In this document: positions 43,248 to 52,321 of the stretch, piece by piece
Layout of the letters: each line of letters begins with the position of its first letter
Numbering within the stretch: position 1 is the stretch's first letter
DNA from: Haloprofundus salinisoli
GTDB taxonomy: Archaea; Halobacteriota; Halobacteria; Halobacteriales; Haloferacaceae
Length of the DNA stretch: 64,000 nt
Direction: 5' to 3'
NCBI RefSeq assembly: GCF_020097815.1
Contig: NZ_CP083663.1
Span: 310,001-374,000 of the forward strand
Translations under genes and position numbers: made by a program
Notes under the pieces: model-generated
Seen by the model: the letters and a program-made list of their open reading frames with translations, nothing else
Told to the model about the DNA's origin: nothing
The model's database searches: none

Positions 43248-43746
43248 GCTCCACCACCAGTTCTCCGTCCGCGTAGACGATACGCACGTCGCCGCCGCTA
43301 ACGGAATCGGCGGCGACTGTCGTCCGTGTCGCAAACGAGACGGAGACGGTCACGTCCGGGTTCGACGTCGAGAGGTGAATCATCTCGGTGTCGCCGTCGC
43401 CGTCCTCGTCGGCTATCTCGACGACGTAACTCGACCCGACGACGCGCGGGGGGAGCTGCCGGGCGAGTCGCACCCTCCCCGACGGCGCGGAGCGAACCAG
43501 CGCGTCGGCCGTTTCGAGGTCCGCGGCCAGTTGCTGGCCGACGACGCGGAGTTCGTTTTCGAGCGTCCGGTCGCGCTGGTCCTCCACGAGTCCGCCGCCG
43601 GCGACGAGCAGCCCCGAGATGAGGATGCCTGTGATGCCGAGCGCGAGCACGTACGACAGCGTCGTCGACACCGCGCGGTCAGTATTGGATGCCGCCGCGC
43701 GGTCGGTCCGCATCGGTGACGACCAGAGCGAGCGCTGACTACGCAC
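43240..43746 (-). CDS. Prepilin-like protein
   Basis: 168 aa. Signal DRAVSTTLSYVLALGITGIL (Arg24-Ala25 before Val26) then a hydrophobic helix and a helical/beta ectodomain (VEDQRDRTLENELRVVGQQLAADLETADALVRSAP, typical pseudopilin alpha-helix extension). Start at 43746 overlaps the preceding gene by 8 nt; an internal Met at 43713 (MRTDRAAASN) gives a shorter n-region and is equally possible. Small enough to be a minor pilin. No Cys. Confidence 0.82.
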   Translation of the reverse strand: MRSQRSLWSSPMRTDRAAASNTDRAVSTTLSYVLALGITGILISGLLVAGGGLVEDQRDRTLENELRVVGQQLAADLETADALVRSAPSGRVRLARQLPPRVVGSSYVVEIADEDGDGDTEMIHLSTSNPDVTVSVSFATRTTVAADSVSGGDVRIVYADGELVVEHA

Positions 43747-44695
43747 CGGCCTCCCCCGGGGCGACCCGTAGCGTCGTCTCGTAGTCGAGGTTCGACGAGT
43801 AGTACGCGAGGTCGACGGTCACAGCGTAGACGACCTCCTTCGAGTTGGGGACCGCCTGGACGCTCCCCTCGTCGACGACGAAGCGATAAGTTCCGCTGAC
43901 CGCGTCGCCGTTTTCGTACGACACGTCGTAGATGGCCGACTCGTCGAAGAACTCCAGCGCCGGGCACGGTTCGCCGCCGACGGTAGCCGACGTGAGGTCG
44001 ACGGTGACGGACTCGTCGACGGACGCGCCGTCGTACAGCGCGCAACGTTCGGTTTCTTCGACTTCGCCCGATAGCGTGGTGACTTCGACGCGCAGGTCGT
44101 CGTCGCCGACGCGCAGGAGACGGACGCGATGGGTGTCGCCGCCGCCGACGAACTCGGTGGCGAACGGGTCTCCCGACTCGGTGGCTAGCGAGCCGATTTG
44201 CACTCGCTGCTCGAACGCGCGGAGGCCGTCGACGTTCGTGGCGACGGACCAGTCGGCCGTCGTCGTTCCGTCGGCGAAGAAATTCCCCTCAGTCGACTGC
44301 TCGGCGGCCGTTCCGTCTGTTCTCGACACGTAGGAAACGCGCACCGCACGGCCGTTGCGGACGCTGTAGTTGCCGACTTGGCTGTTGAGTTCCGCCACCC
44401 CGTTCTCGACGGCGGTGGGGTCGACCGACGCTCGATTCCGATTCTCGTACTCTATGAGTCCGGCGACGCCCGCCTCGACGTCGGCGCGGGTGTCGAGCAC
44501 CGCCGCCCCGCCCGCCGCGTCGGTGCTGCGCGTCGCGAGGTTCTCCGTGTAGATGGCGGAGTTGAGGATGAGCGAGAGCGCGACGAAGACGACGGCCAGC
44601 GAGAGCGCGCCGACGAGGAACAACTGCGCTCTGTCGCGGAGCGCCGAGTCGTCGGGGTGGTCGTCGGCACCGTCGAACCGACTCACATCCGCCAC
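43739..44695 (-). CDS. Prepilin-like protein
   Basis: 318 aa. Signal DRAQLFLVGALSLAVVFVAL (Arg22-Ala23 before Gln24), hydrophobic helix to about residue 46, helical stalk (IYTENLATRSTDAAGGAAVLDTRADVE) and beta-rich globular part with two Cys (RCALYDG, EPCPALE). The N-terminal 15 acidic residues before the signal are unusual. Overlaps genes on both sides (13 nt with the upstream gene, 8 nt with the downstream one), a sign of tight translational coupling. Function in pilus assembly or as a minor subunit is inferred from locus. Confidence 0.83.
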   Translation of the reverse strand: MADVSRFDGADDHPDDSALRDRAQLFLVGALSLAVVFVALSLILNSAIYTENLATRSTDAAGGAAVLDTRADVEAGVAGLIEYENRNRASVDPTAVENGVAELNSQVGNYSVRNGRAVRVSYVSRTDGTAAEQSTEGNFFADGTTTADWSVATNVDGLRAFEQRVQIGSLATESGDPFATEFVGGGDTHRVRLLRVGDDDLRVEVTTLSGEVEETERCALYDGASVDESVTVDLTSATVGGEPCPALEFFDESAIYDVSYENGDAVSGTYRFVVDEGSVQAVPNSKEVVYAVTVDLAYYSSNLDYETTLRVAPGEAGA

Positions 44696-45324
44696 ACGAC
44701 CACCTCCACTCTGAGAACGCTGTAGACGCCGCTGTCGGTTCCGTCGACGTTCTCGGCGTAGAAGTTCGAGCCGTCTATCTGCGTCTCCGGCTCTGTCGGT
44801 TCGGCGACACCGTCGTCGTCCTCATCGTCGTACAGCACCGCATCGTCGTACAGCGTGACGAGGTGCGTTGCCATCGCCGCGTTGTCGCTCGGTTCGCCTT
44901 GATAGAAGAGACGCTGGCGGCGCTCGTCGCCCGCGGCGGTGTGATAACGGACATAGACGTTCGCGGCGACGCCGCGGTCACCGAACGTCGAGCGGAGCAT
45001 CCGTCCGAACTCGGTGGGCGGATAGCCGCCGGTGTAGTACGCCTCGTTGGTCGCCCCGCGGAACTCACGGTCGCCGTCGCCGTCGCCGTCGCCCCACAGT
45101 AGCAACGTCCGTTCGAGCGCACCGGAGTCGGCGGCGGCGGTGAGCAACCCCTCGGCCGTCGCCTGCTGTTGGTTCTCGATGTGCTGGCTGGACGTACTCG
45201 CCGACAGCGGCGTCACCGCCGTCACCTGCAGCGCGAAGATGACGCTCGTGAGCAGAATCATCGCCGACAACACCGCTTCGAGCGTGTGCGCTTGGCCGCG
45301 GTCAGTTCCGCATTCGCGGTTCAC
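44683..45324 (-). CDS. Prepilin-like protein, GTG start
   Basis: 213 aa from a GTG at 45324, which overlaps the preceding stop in a GTGA junction as in the other genes of the operon. The longer ATG-started frame (45378) would give a 54-nt overlap and a basic extension, so it is disfavoured. Signal DRGQAHTLEAVLSAMILLTS (Arg9-Gly10 before Gln11), hydrophobic helix to about 38, then an ectodomain with an acidic Asp/Gly run (GDGDGDGDREF). Member of the six-protein prepilin set. Confidence 0.8.
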   Translation of the reverse strand: MNRECGTDRGQAHTLEAVLSAMILLTSVIFALQVTAVTPLSASTSSQHIENQQQATAEGLLTAAADSGALERTLLLWGDGDGDGDREFRGATNEAYYTGGYPPTEFGRMLRSTFGDRGVAANVYVRYHTAAGDERRQRLFYQGEPSDNAAMATHLVTLYDDAVLYDDEDDDGVAEPTEPETQIDGSNFYAENVDGTDSGVYSVLRVEVVVWRM

Positions 45325-45887
45325 CACACGCGCACCTCCAGTTGTGCGGGGTCGCCCGCGAACGAGACGGTTCGCCACGCCACGACGACCGAGTTGGTGT
45401 CGGTCGGCGGCGTATCGCCGTCCTCGAATCGGTGATCGCAGCCGCTGGCACTGGCCGCGACGACGCGCCGTTCGTTCTCGTCCCAGCAGAGACGTTCGAC
45501 GCCGTCACCGGTCCAGTCACCGTCGAGAGTGACGTTCAGACGCACGTCGGCGGCGACGCCGACGCGCTCGTTCAACGACGTGCCGTCGAATCCACAGTCG
45601 GGGTCGCTGGCCACCGGCGCATCGAAGAACACCGCCGCGCACTCGCCGTCGACGCGGTACGGAGTTCCGGGGGCGCTCAGCGTCCCACCGACGAGGTTCG
45701 ACGCCACTCTGTCGGCGACGACGGTGTCCTCCTGCCCCCCGTCGGCGAACGGCGCGAGCATCGACGGGACGAACGCGACGACGAACGCGACGGTGAGCAG
45801 GAAGACGCCCGCGCCGATGGCGAAGTCGATAGTCGTCTGCGCGCGGGGATCGCGTCGAAGCGCCCGGTCTTCGGGGCGCAGACTCAT
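45321..45887 (-). CDS. Prepilin-like protein following pilC
   Basis: 188 aa. Signal PRAQTTIDFAIGAGVFLLTV (Arg15-Ala16 before Gln17) with a hydrophobic helix to about 40; ectodomain contains four Cys (GECAAVF, DPDCGFDG, RLCWDENE, ASGCDHRF), probably two disulfides. ATG at 45887 forms an ATGA junction with the pilC stop at 45884. An upstream in-frame Met at 45902 adds only five residues. Fifth of the minus-strand prepilin-like set and next to the assembly machinery. Confidence 0.83.
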   Translation of the reverse strand: MSLRPEDRALRRDPRAQTTIDFAIGAGVFLLTVAFVVAFVPSMLAPFADGGQEDTVVADRVASNLVGGTLSAPGTPYRVDGECAAVFFDAPVASDPDCGFDGTSLNERVGVAADVRLNVTLDGDWTGDGVERLCWDENERRVVAASASGCDHRFEDGDTPPTDTNSVVVAWRTVSFAGDPAQLEVRVW

Positions 45888-47917
45888 CCGACCACCACCC
45901 ACACCGCGAGCGCGATGGTCTGGAGCACGACGACGAACTTGACGCCGGAGATGATGTCGGCGTCGCGGATGTAGCCGCTGATGAACGCCGAGAGGACGGC
46001 CTGGAGGGTGACCGCGTGGAAGAACAGGACGGAGAGCACGTTAGTGTCGACGCCGCCGCCGAAGCTCATGCCGCCGGCGCTCTGTCCGCCCCCGCCCTGC
46101 GTCAGCCCCGACATCACGTCGAGGAACTGCGTCTTGAGGATGGCCATCACCGCCAACAGCGTGAGGTAGGTCATGATGATGATGACCACCTGCATCCGTG
46201 CGCGCGACTTCCGCTCGCGGTCGATGTCGTCCTGGTTTTCCGACGCTTGGGCCGCCGTCGTCAGCACGTCGGTAATCTGGCTGGACGCCTCCTGGGCCTT
46301 CGTGATGAGCTTGACCGTCCGCGCCAGTCGCGGGATGTGGTACTTGTTGTTGAACTCGACGAGCGCCTCCTTGAGGCTCATCCCGTAGTGGACCTTCGCG
46401 TACATAACGTCGAACTCGTCGGCGAGTTTCCCCGACGAGGTGTCCGACACCGTCTTGACCGATTCGAGCAGCGTCTGGCCGGTGTCGTTGGCGCTCGACA
46501 GTTTCCGGAGGTTGTCGGAGAGCTTGCCGACGACGGCGTTGCGCGAGTAAACGTTCCACGTGTGGAACACGGCGAGGGGAACGGCGACGATGTACGACGG
46601 AACGTACCACCAGACGAACGTCCCCCAGACGGGTTGGGCGACCATGCCGTCCCACGACAGCGGCGCGACGCCGTTGGCCGCCGAGACGCCGATGACGACG
46701 GCGGCGACGGGGAGCGTGAAGACGAGCGTGAAAAGCGGGTTGTCGCGGAAGAAGATGTGCGGCTGTTTCAGCAACTCCTTGGTCTTGAACGTCCCCTCGC
46801 GATTTTTCACGCGGTCGAAGAGGCTGTACTCGCCGACGAAGCTCTCGACGAGACCGAGGTGAACCAGCCCCTCCTTGTTGGTCTCGGCGAGTCGGTCGCT
46901 GCTGTCGGCCGGGTTGAGATAGCCGTCGCCGACCTCGTCCTGCTTCACCGTCGAGACGAGGACGAGGAAGCCGACGCCCGTCAGCGGGATGAGTCCGTAC
47001 ACGGTCGCGTACAGGAGCATGTCGTCGGCGTTGCCGAGCATGCTCATGATGACGAGGATGATGATGAGAAGCAGCGGGAACAGCGAGAGCGTCATGTACA
47101 TCTCGCCGAACAGCTCCAGTGTTTCGAGCGTCAACTCCTGTTGCTGCTTGGCGGTGCGCATGTGCTTGTCCTTCTTGTCGTCGAGGAACTGCTGCATGTT
47201 GCCGCCGGAGTTGACGATGGAGAGCATGTCGGTGAGAAACTGCGAGAGCTCGTCGCTCGGCGTCTCCATCGCCTGCTTCTGGATAGCGCTTCGATAGTCG
47301 GTGCCGAAGTACTCGGTCTCCTGGACGATGCTTCTGAACTCGCGGGCGACTTCGCCGTACGTGTCCTCGGCCATCGCCATCGACTCCAGAATCTCCAGTT
47401 GGTTCAGCCCGCCCACGGAGAGCGCGTACATAAACGAGATGGAGTCGGAGAGGAGCATGTCTATCTCGCGTTTTCGAGCGGAGGCGGTGGAGTACGGAAT
47501 CGCCAGTAGCGTGCCGAAGCCGAGGCCGAAACCGACCGAACCGAACACCAGTCCCGTGATGCCGACGGCGGCGGGCATCTTCATCGCCTCCAGGAGGTCG
47601 ACGAGCGTCGGATTCGGGATGCGCGCGCCGAGCGAGAGCATCTCCGTGTTGACGATGCCAAACTGGAACAGCGCGTAGCCGAGTATCGTCCCGAGGAACC
47701 ACAGCGCGAGCCCCGCGAGTACGCCGACGGCCAGCGCCTGCGAGATGTACAGTTCGACCGTCGTCGTCGCGCGCGCCTGCGAGAGTTTCTCTTCCACGTC
47801 GGCGACGAAGTCGCCCTCGGGGTCGAACAGCCACGTGAACAGCGGGTAGAAGGCGTCGCCGAGTTTCTCGCCGGCGTTGGCGCTGCCCGCGCCGCTCGAC
47901 CCGGTGTCGAGGCTCAT
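45884..47917 (-). CDS. pilC: Type IV pilus assembly membrane protein PilC (T2SSF family)
   Basis: 677 aa. Two T2SSF (GspF) domains: one at about 130-260 (SDSISFMYALSVGGLNQLEILESMA) and one at about 430-580 (LSDNLRKLSSANDTGQTLLESVKTVS). About nine transmembrane helices in all, more than the bacterial PilC, as usual in haloarchaeal versions. It is the polytopic platform that the PilB ATPase works on to extrude pilins. ATGA junctions with pilB upstream and a prepilin gene downstream. Which of the several pil loci of a haloarchaeon this represents is unknown. Confidence 0.92.
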   Translation of the reverse strand: MSLDTGSSGAGSANAGEKLGDAFYPLFTWLFDPEGDFVADVEEKLSQARATTTVELYISQALAVGVLAGLALWFLGTILGYALFQFGIVNTEMLSLGARIPNPTLVDLLEAMKMPAAVGITGLVFGSVGFGLGFGTLLAIPYSTASARKREIDMLLSDSISFMYALSVGGLNQLEILESMAMAEDTYGEVAREFRSIVQETEYFGTDYRSAIQKQAMETPSDELSQFLTDMLSIVNSGGNMQQFLDDKKDKHMRTAKQQQELTLETLELFGEMYMTLSLFPLLLIIILVIMSMLGNADDMLLYATVYGLIPLTGVGFLVLVSTVKQDEVGDGYLNPADSSDRLAETNKEGLVHLGLVESFVGEYSLFDRVKNREGTFKTKELLKQPHIFFRDNPLFTLVFTLPVAAVVIGVSAANGVAPLSWDGMVAQPVWGTFVWWYVPSYIVAVPLAVFHTWNVYSRNAVVGKLSDNLRKLSSANDTGQTLLESVKTVSDTSSGKLADEFDVMYAKVHYGMSLKEALVEFNNKYHIPRLARTVKLITKAQEASSQITDVLTTAAQASENQDDIDRERKSRARMQVVIIIMTYLTLLAVMAILKTQFLDVMSGLTQGGGGQSAGGMSFGGGVDTNVLSVLFFHAVTLQAVLSAFISGYIRDADIISGVKFVVVLQTIALAVWVVVG

Positions 47918-50900
47918 TCGCCGCCCTCGTCGGTCGACGCCGCGTCACGGGCCGACTGCCCGAAGTCCCATCCGTCGTCCGCGCCGGAGCCGTGCTCGTC
48001 GCTCGCGCCATCAGACGCCCCGGCGTCGCTCTCCCCGTCTACGTCCTCGTTCTGGGTGTCGACGGTTGTGGCCTCGTCGTCGTCAGGCGTCGAATCGTCG
48101 TTAGACAGCTGGTCGTCGTCCGCCGTCGACGTCGCCGAATCCGCAGCGTCTCCAGAGTTCGCAGCGTCCGTCAAATCCGCAGCGTTCGCAGCGTCCGTCG
48201 AATCCCCGGCCTCCGCGGACTCGCCGTCGGTGAGCGCCGGGACGTCGCCGTCGCGTTCGTCGCCGTCCGCGAGTTCCGGGTTCGCTTCGGCGGCGTCGAG
48301 TTCGGGGTTCTCGTCTGCTTCGCCGAGCGCCGGACCGTCAACCGCCGGCGATTCGTCGGTCGGCGTCGACGGCGTGGCAGTCACGTCCGCCGCGGATTCG
48401 ACGCCCGAGAGCGCGTCAGCGATGCTTCCGACCGGTTCGCCGCGGTAGTCGTCGAACAGTTCCTCCTCCGCGCGCTCGAGAATCTCTCGGGCCTCCGCCA
48501 GCGTCTCCGCGTCGGGGTCGGGACGGGGCACCATCTCCTCCTTCTCGGGGTCGATGTCGATGAGCACCGACTCCATCTCGCGGAGGTCTTCGAGGCTCTT
48601 CTCCAGCCCGTCTTCGGCCATCAGCGTGAGGATGGTCTCGGGGTCGTTGATGAACGCCTGGAACGTCGCCGCGACCTGCGTGTAGGTGTTCAGCCCGCGG
48701 TCGATGAGATAGGCGAGAACGACCTGTCGCTTGAAGATCTCGGACTGCAGCGTCTCCTCGGACCACCCGCGGTCGAACTTGATCTCGTCGAGCGTGTTCG
48801 AGTCGCCCATCAGCAGGAACTCGTCGTCCTCGGCCTGCCACTGGTAGACGTCCTGGACGTTGATCTCGTCGTTTTCGGCGTCGTAATGGTTGATCTCGGT
48901 GAGCGACTTGTTCCGGCGGACCTTGTTGCCCTGCACTCGCGTCGAACTCTGAATCGAGACGAGGTCCAAAGCCGAGAACATCGTCTTCGAGACGTTGATA
49001 GGTTCTGTCGTGAAGCGTTTGAGCACCTCGCCGACGGAGTCGGCGTGGAACGTCGTGTACGTCGTGTGCCCCGTCGACATGACCTGAAACAGCGTCCGGC
49101 CCTCCTCACCTCGAATCTCGCCCATCACGATGTAGTCGGGGCGCTGTCGGAGCGCGGCCTCCAGCAGGTCGAACTCGTCGACATCACCGCCGTTGTCGTC
49201 CGAAAAGGAGGGTCGGGTGACCGACGCGATCCAGTTGCGCTGCGGGAGTTCGACCTCGCGGGTGTCCTCGATGGAGACGATCTTCGTGTTCGAGGGGATG
49301 AAAAGCGAGACGGCGTTGAGGCTCGTCGTCTTTCCGGACGCCGTACCCCCGGCGAAGATGAGCGACTTGTGGTTCTCGATGCAGAGCCACAGGAAGGCCA
49401 TCTCGTCGAGCGAGAACGTGTGCCAGCAGATGAGGTCGATGGGCGTGAACGGGACGTCCTTGAACTGCCGGATGGTGTAGTTCGTCCCGTGATCGGACAC
49501 CTCCCGGCCGAGCGTCAACTGCGCCCGCGAGCCGTCGGGGAGCGTCGCGTCGACCTGCGGGCGACGCTTCGAGATGCCTTTCCCGGAGCGCTGGGCGAGT
49601 TTTACGACGAAGTCGTCCAACTCGGTTTCGTCGTGGTAGACGTTCGTGATTATCTGCTCGTAGTCGCCGTGGTAGACGAACACCGGCGAGTTGTAGCCGT
49701 CGCAGGAGATGTCCTCGACGTTGATGTCGTGTTTGATGCCGTCGATGCGCTCGTAGCCGATGAAATCCCGCGTGAGGAAGTTGAGCAGTTTCTCGACCTG
49801 GTACTCGGTGAGGTCGGCGTCGTCGTCGGCCAATACGGCGGGTTCGGGGCGGGCGGCGATGCCGTCGAGTCCGGCGCTCTCGCGTTCGAGCGGTCGATAG
49901 CCGAGCAGTCGGACGAGCTTACCCGCGACACCCTCGTCGTCGCCGGAGATGCCGAGACGGTCGGCGAGCGTGTTCGCAAACGGCTCCGTCCGTTCGCGGC
50001 TGTAGAGGTCGTAGCGCTCCAACAGCTCGTACGTCTGGTCTTCGATGACCCGTCGACGGTGATCGTCGCCGCCGACCACGTCGTCGTCGGCGTACTTGAT
50101 GGCCGTCCGGAGCTTCCCCGTGAGATACTCCGCCAACTCCGTCTCCAATCGGTTCATGTACGGCTGAACGAGGTAGTACTTGTCCTCGTTCTCCTTCGTG
50201 GAGTGGAAGATGACGACGAACGCGTACGGTTTGTTCACCCAGTAGCGTTCGACCTCCTCGAAGTGCGTCTTCTTCGCCATCGGCACCGCCTTTTCGAGGT
50301 CGTAGCGGTTGGCGACCGTCGTCGTTCCCGCGTCCGTCGAGAAGAACTCGTCCTCGTCGAAATCCCCTCTCGTGTTGACGGTGCGCTCTTCGATGAGCGC
50401 CTCCAGCTCGTCGGCGCGGTCGCTCAGATGCGAGATGGTGTTCTCGATGTAGTCGGGGTCGTGGCCCAGCGCGTCGATCGGATCGAACCGCTCGATCTCG
50501 CCGTCGGTGTCTCGCGGGCGGCTGCCGTCGTCCTCGTAGTAGTACTCCCGCTTGTAGTGCTCCCAGATGTACTCGTCCTTGACGACCGGGGTCGTCTCGG
50601 GGTCGCAGAACGACTCGAATATCTCGTGGAGCGTCTCGGCGTTGCCGCCGGCCAGCCCTACGCGCGAGTCGATGTCGTCGGGGTGAAAGCCCAGAAACGA
50701 CACCGGGTCGAGCGGGATGCGGTCCCAGTCCGCACCCAGCGGTTTCGTCTGTACGTCCTCGTCGTCCTCCCAGCGGTCGGTGCCCGGCGCGGGTCGAAGC
50801 CCCCGATAGAGGTCGTCGGCCGCTCCCGGCGGCCCGTACTCGTCGAGGTACTCAGCCCACGTGTACTCCCCCACGGCGGCCGGGCGACGCGCCTCGGAAT

Positions 50901-50967
50901 CCGACGCGCCCTCGCCGGCGTCGTCGAACTGCCCGGAGTCCGAGTCGACTGCGTCGTCGATAGCCAT
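47914..50967 (-). CDS. pilB: Type IV pilus assembly ATPase PilB with acidic C-terminal tail
   Basis: 1017 aa. T2SS/type IV secretion ATPase: Walker A near residue 540 (FAGGTASGKTTSLN), Asp box (TKIVSIEDTREVELPQRN), Walker B region (PDYIVMGEIRGEE) and the His box (STGHTTYTTFHADSV). The N-terminal 500 residues are a haloarchaeal extension. The last about 150 residues (870 onward) are a low-complexity Asp/Ala/Ser/Thr-rich acidic tail not seen in the bacterial enzyme. Met at 50967 was chosen over an in-frame upstream Met at 51009. First gene of a seven-gene overlapping operon; powers pilus assembly. Confidence 0.93.
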   Translation of the reverse strand: MAIDDAVDSDSGQFDDAGEGASDSEARRPAAVGEYTWAEYLDEYGPPGAADDLYRGLRPAPGTDRWEDDEDVQTKPLGADWDRIPLDPVSFLGFHPDDIDSRVGLAGGNAETLHEIFESFCDPETTPVVKDEYIWEHYKREYYYEDDGSRPRDTDGEIERFDPIDALGHDPDYIENTISHLSDRADELEALIEERTVNTRGDFDEDEFFSTDAGTTTVANRYDLEKAVPMAKKTHFEEVERYWVNKPYAFVVIFHSTKENEDKYYLVQPYMNRLETELAEYLTGKLRTAIKYADDDVVGGDDHRRRVIEDQTYELLERYDLYSRERTEPFANTLADRLGISGDDEGVAGKLVRLLGYRPLERESAGLDGIAARPEPAVLADDDADLTEYQVEKLLNFLTRDFIGYERIDGIKHDINVEDISCDGYNSPVFVYHGDYEQIITNVYHDETELDDFVVKLAQRSGKGISKRRPQVDATLPDGSRAQLTLGREVSDHGTNYTIRQFKDVPFTPIDLICWHTFSLDEMAFLWLCIENHKSLIFAGGTASGKTTSLNAVSLFIPSNTKIVSIEDTREVELPQRNWIASVTRPSFSDDNGGDVDEFDLLEAALRQRPDYIVMGEIRGEEGRTLFQVMSTGHTTYTTFHADSVGEVLKRFTTEPINVSKTMFSALDLVSIQSSTRVQGNKVRRNKSLTEINHYDAENDEINVQDVYQWQAEDDEFLLMGDSNTLDEIKFDRGWSEETLQSEIFKRQVVLAYLIDRGLNTYTQVAATFQAFINDPETILTLMAEDGLEKSLEDLREMESVLIDIDPEKEEMVPRPDPDAETLAEAREILERAEEELFDDYRGEPVGSIADALSGVESAADVTATPSTPTDESPAVDGPALGEADENPELDAAEANPELADGDERDGDVPALTDGESAEAGDSTDAANAADLTDAANSGDAADSATSTADDDQLSNDDSTPDDDEATTVDTQNEDVDGESDAGASDGASDEHGSGADDGWDFGQSARDAASTDEGGE

Positions 50968-51536
50968 TGAGGGTGAGTTGTGTTCATTATTGAAAAGTGC
51001 TTCCACCAATTAACTCTCAAATACTTTGGACTAATTACGTGTGTTCGGAGACAGCCGTTTGCCAAAAATGACTTCCGAGTGGCTCTAAGCCCCGCAAATC
51101 GGATTTCGGGAGATAACCGTTTCTCGCATCGGGACCGGGACCGGCACAGGCCAACAGGGGAAACAGCGCGTTCGACAGCGTCGAGTGATAAACTGGATGC
51201 CGAGATAGCAAACGCGATGAGAGACGGGGGTTCGTGCTCTCGTCTCCGCGCAGAAGCGACGTCAATCGTACTTGAGACCCACGTCGACCGCGGAGCTCCG
51301 GTTTAAAACTGTCTCTCAACACACCTGTCGAGAGACGGTGGACGAACACACTGTGATGGCGACTGGATACGACGCATCCGAAAACAGCGTCACTCGACCG
51401 CTCGACGAGAAACGAGAGCGTGGTTCGTATCCGACATGATTCGATATCGACTCCGCTCACCACGCCACCGAGCGTGGTGGGAGTGAGCAAACGCGGAGCG
51501 TTTGCGAACTACGCCACGAGAGCGAACGCAGTAAGC
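50968..51536. other. Intergenic region upstream of pilB with palindromes
   Basis: 570 bp. The first 80 bp are AT-rich and should hold the pilB promoter on the minus strand. Further right is a row of GC-rich inverted repeats typical of tRNA-proximal DNA in haloarchaea: about 51454-51487 (GCTCACCACGC...GTGGTGGGAGTGAGC) and AAACGC-GGA-GCGTTT at 51489-51503. No frame shows convincing codon use; the minus-strand frame 51035-51490 lacks family features. Confidence 0.45.
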
Positions 51537-51608
51537 AAGCGTGGCGGGATTCGAACCACGGTCGGACGTGCTCGCTTCGCTGCGCACGACCTCCCTGATT
51601 CGAATCCC
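51537..51608 (-). repeat. tRNA-Arg-derived inverted-repeat module
   Basis: 51537-51560 (AAGCGTGGCGGGATTCGAAC region) is an imperfect copy of the acceptor/T-arm of tRNA-Arg at 51651. GGGATTCGAA (51546-51555) is inverted as TTCGAATCCC (51599-51608) after 43 nt containing GTGCTCGCTTCGCTGCGCAC, itself a near palindrome. The same plan occurs beside tRNA-Gly debris at 63074. Confidence 0.62.
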
Positions 51609-51650
51609 ATACGCGTCACTCTTCGGCCTCACTGCGTTCGGCACGAAGAG

Positions 51651-51723
51651 CGGGCGTGGTGGGATTCGAACCCACGATCTAGAGGTTAGGAACCTCTCGC
51701 CCTATCCGCTAGGCCACACGCCC
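51651..51723 (-). tRNA. tRNA-Arg (CCT anticodon)
   Basis: 73 nt. Acceptor GGGCGTG/CACGCCC, discriminator G73, T-arm with TTCGAAT, anticodon stem AGAGG/CCTCT with loop TTCCTAA giving CCT (reads AGG). No intron, CCA not encoded. D-arm (GGCCTAGCGGATAGGGC) normal. Confidence 0.94.
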
Positions 51724-51800
51724 CGACGCCGATTCGTCGTCGTCGCTGAAAAGCGTGCGCTTCGGCGGTGAAAATGATGCCCGACGAGGCGGGCAGGAGG

Positions 51801-52097
51801 TTAGTTGCTGCTCTGCTCGGTCGCTTCGTTGTTCGTCTGCGTCGACGTGGTCGACGTAGACGGCGAGGAGGCCGACGTCGTCCCCTCGGTCGAGTCGTCG
51901 GAGGAACCGTCCATCTCCTGCAGTTCCTCCTCGATCTCTTCGCGTCCTTTTTTGAACTCCCCCATTGCCTGGCCGGTCGAGCGCGCGAGCTTCGGCAGCT
52001 TGTTCGCGCCGAACAGCAGGACGATGATGAGGAGGATGATGAGCATTTCGGGCCCCCCCGGAAGCGCCCCGAACAGTGGTATTGCGGTGTCGAACAT
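51801..52097 (-). CDS. tatA: Twin-arginine translocase subunit TatA (first copy)
   Basis: 98 aa. Short N-terminal transmembrane helix (GGPEMLIILLIIVLLFGANKLPKLARS) followed by the amphipathic helix GQAMGEFKKGREEIEEELQ and a Ser/Thr-rich acidic tail of about 40 residues. TatA oligomers form the conduit for folded Tat substrates. A second, near-identical TatA lies at 55124. Neither has a neighbouring tatC. The FGANKLPKLARSTGQAMGEF block is the family signature. Several Tat substrates are encoded in this window. Confidence 0.95.
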   Translation of the reverse strand: MFDTAIPLFGALPGGPEMLIILLIIVLLFGANKLPKLARSTGQAMGEFKKGREEIEEELQEMDGSSDDSTEGTTSASSPSTSTTSTQTNNEATEQSSN

Positions 52098-52321
52098 CTC
52101 TACTCCTGCTTAACTCTGTAGCAGTTATAGGCTTTTTGCTCAGGAAATCCAGCCCGTTCGGTGACAGAAATCCGCCGCACGATGGCGTTTGGGACCCGGA
52201 CGGCGTCGATTGCGACGCCGCAGCCCGGGGCGGCGCGCCGCCGGCGCGGTGTCGACCTCTTCGATAGCCCAAACGGTACCTCAAGCGCAACCCTCATCCG
52301 CCTCTGTTACTTTCGGCGACT

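Noticed and set aside
47992-50970. 992-aa plus-strand frame
   Set aside because: Antisense of pilB; no motif or promoter, and pilB has clear Walker and Asp/His boxes.
51035-51490. 151-aa minus-strand frame before pilB
   Set aside because: Codon use and composition are not haloarchaeal, and it runs over GC palindromes and tRNA-proximal repeats.
51541-51771. Frame translating to GGIRTHDL-type sequence
   Set aside because: This is the well-known false protein from translating a tRNA gene and its copy.
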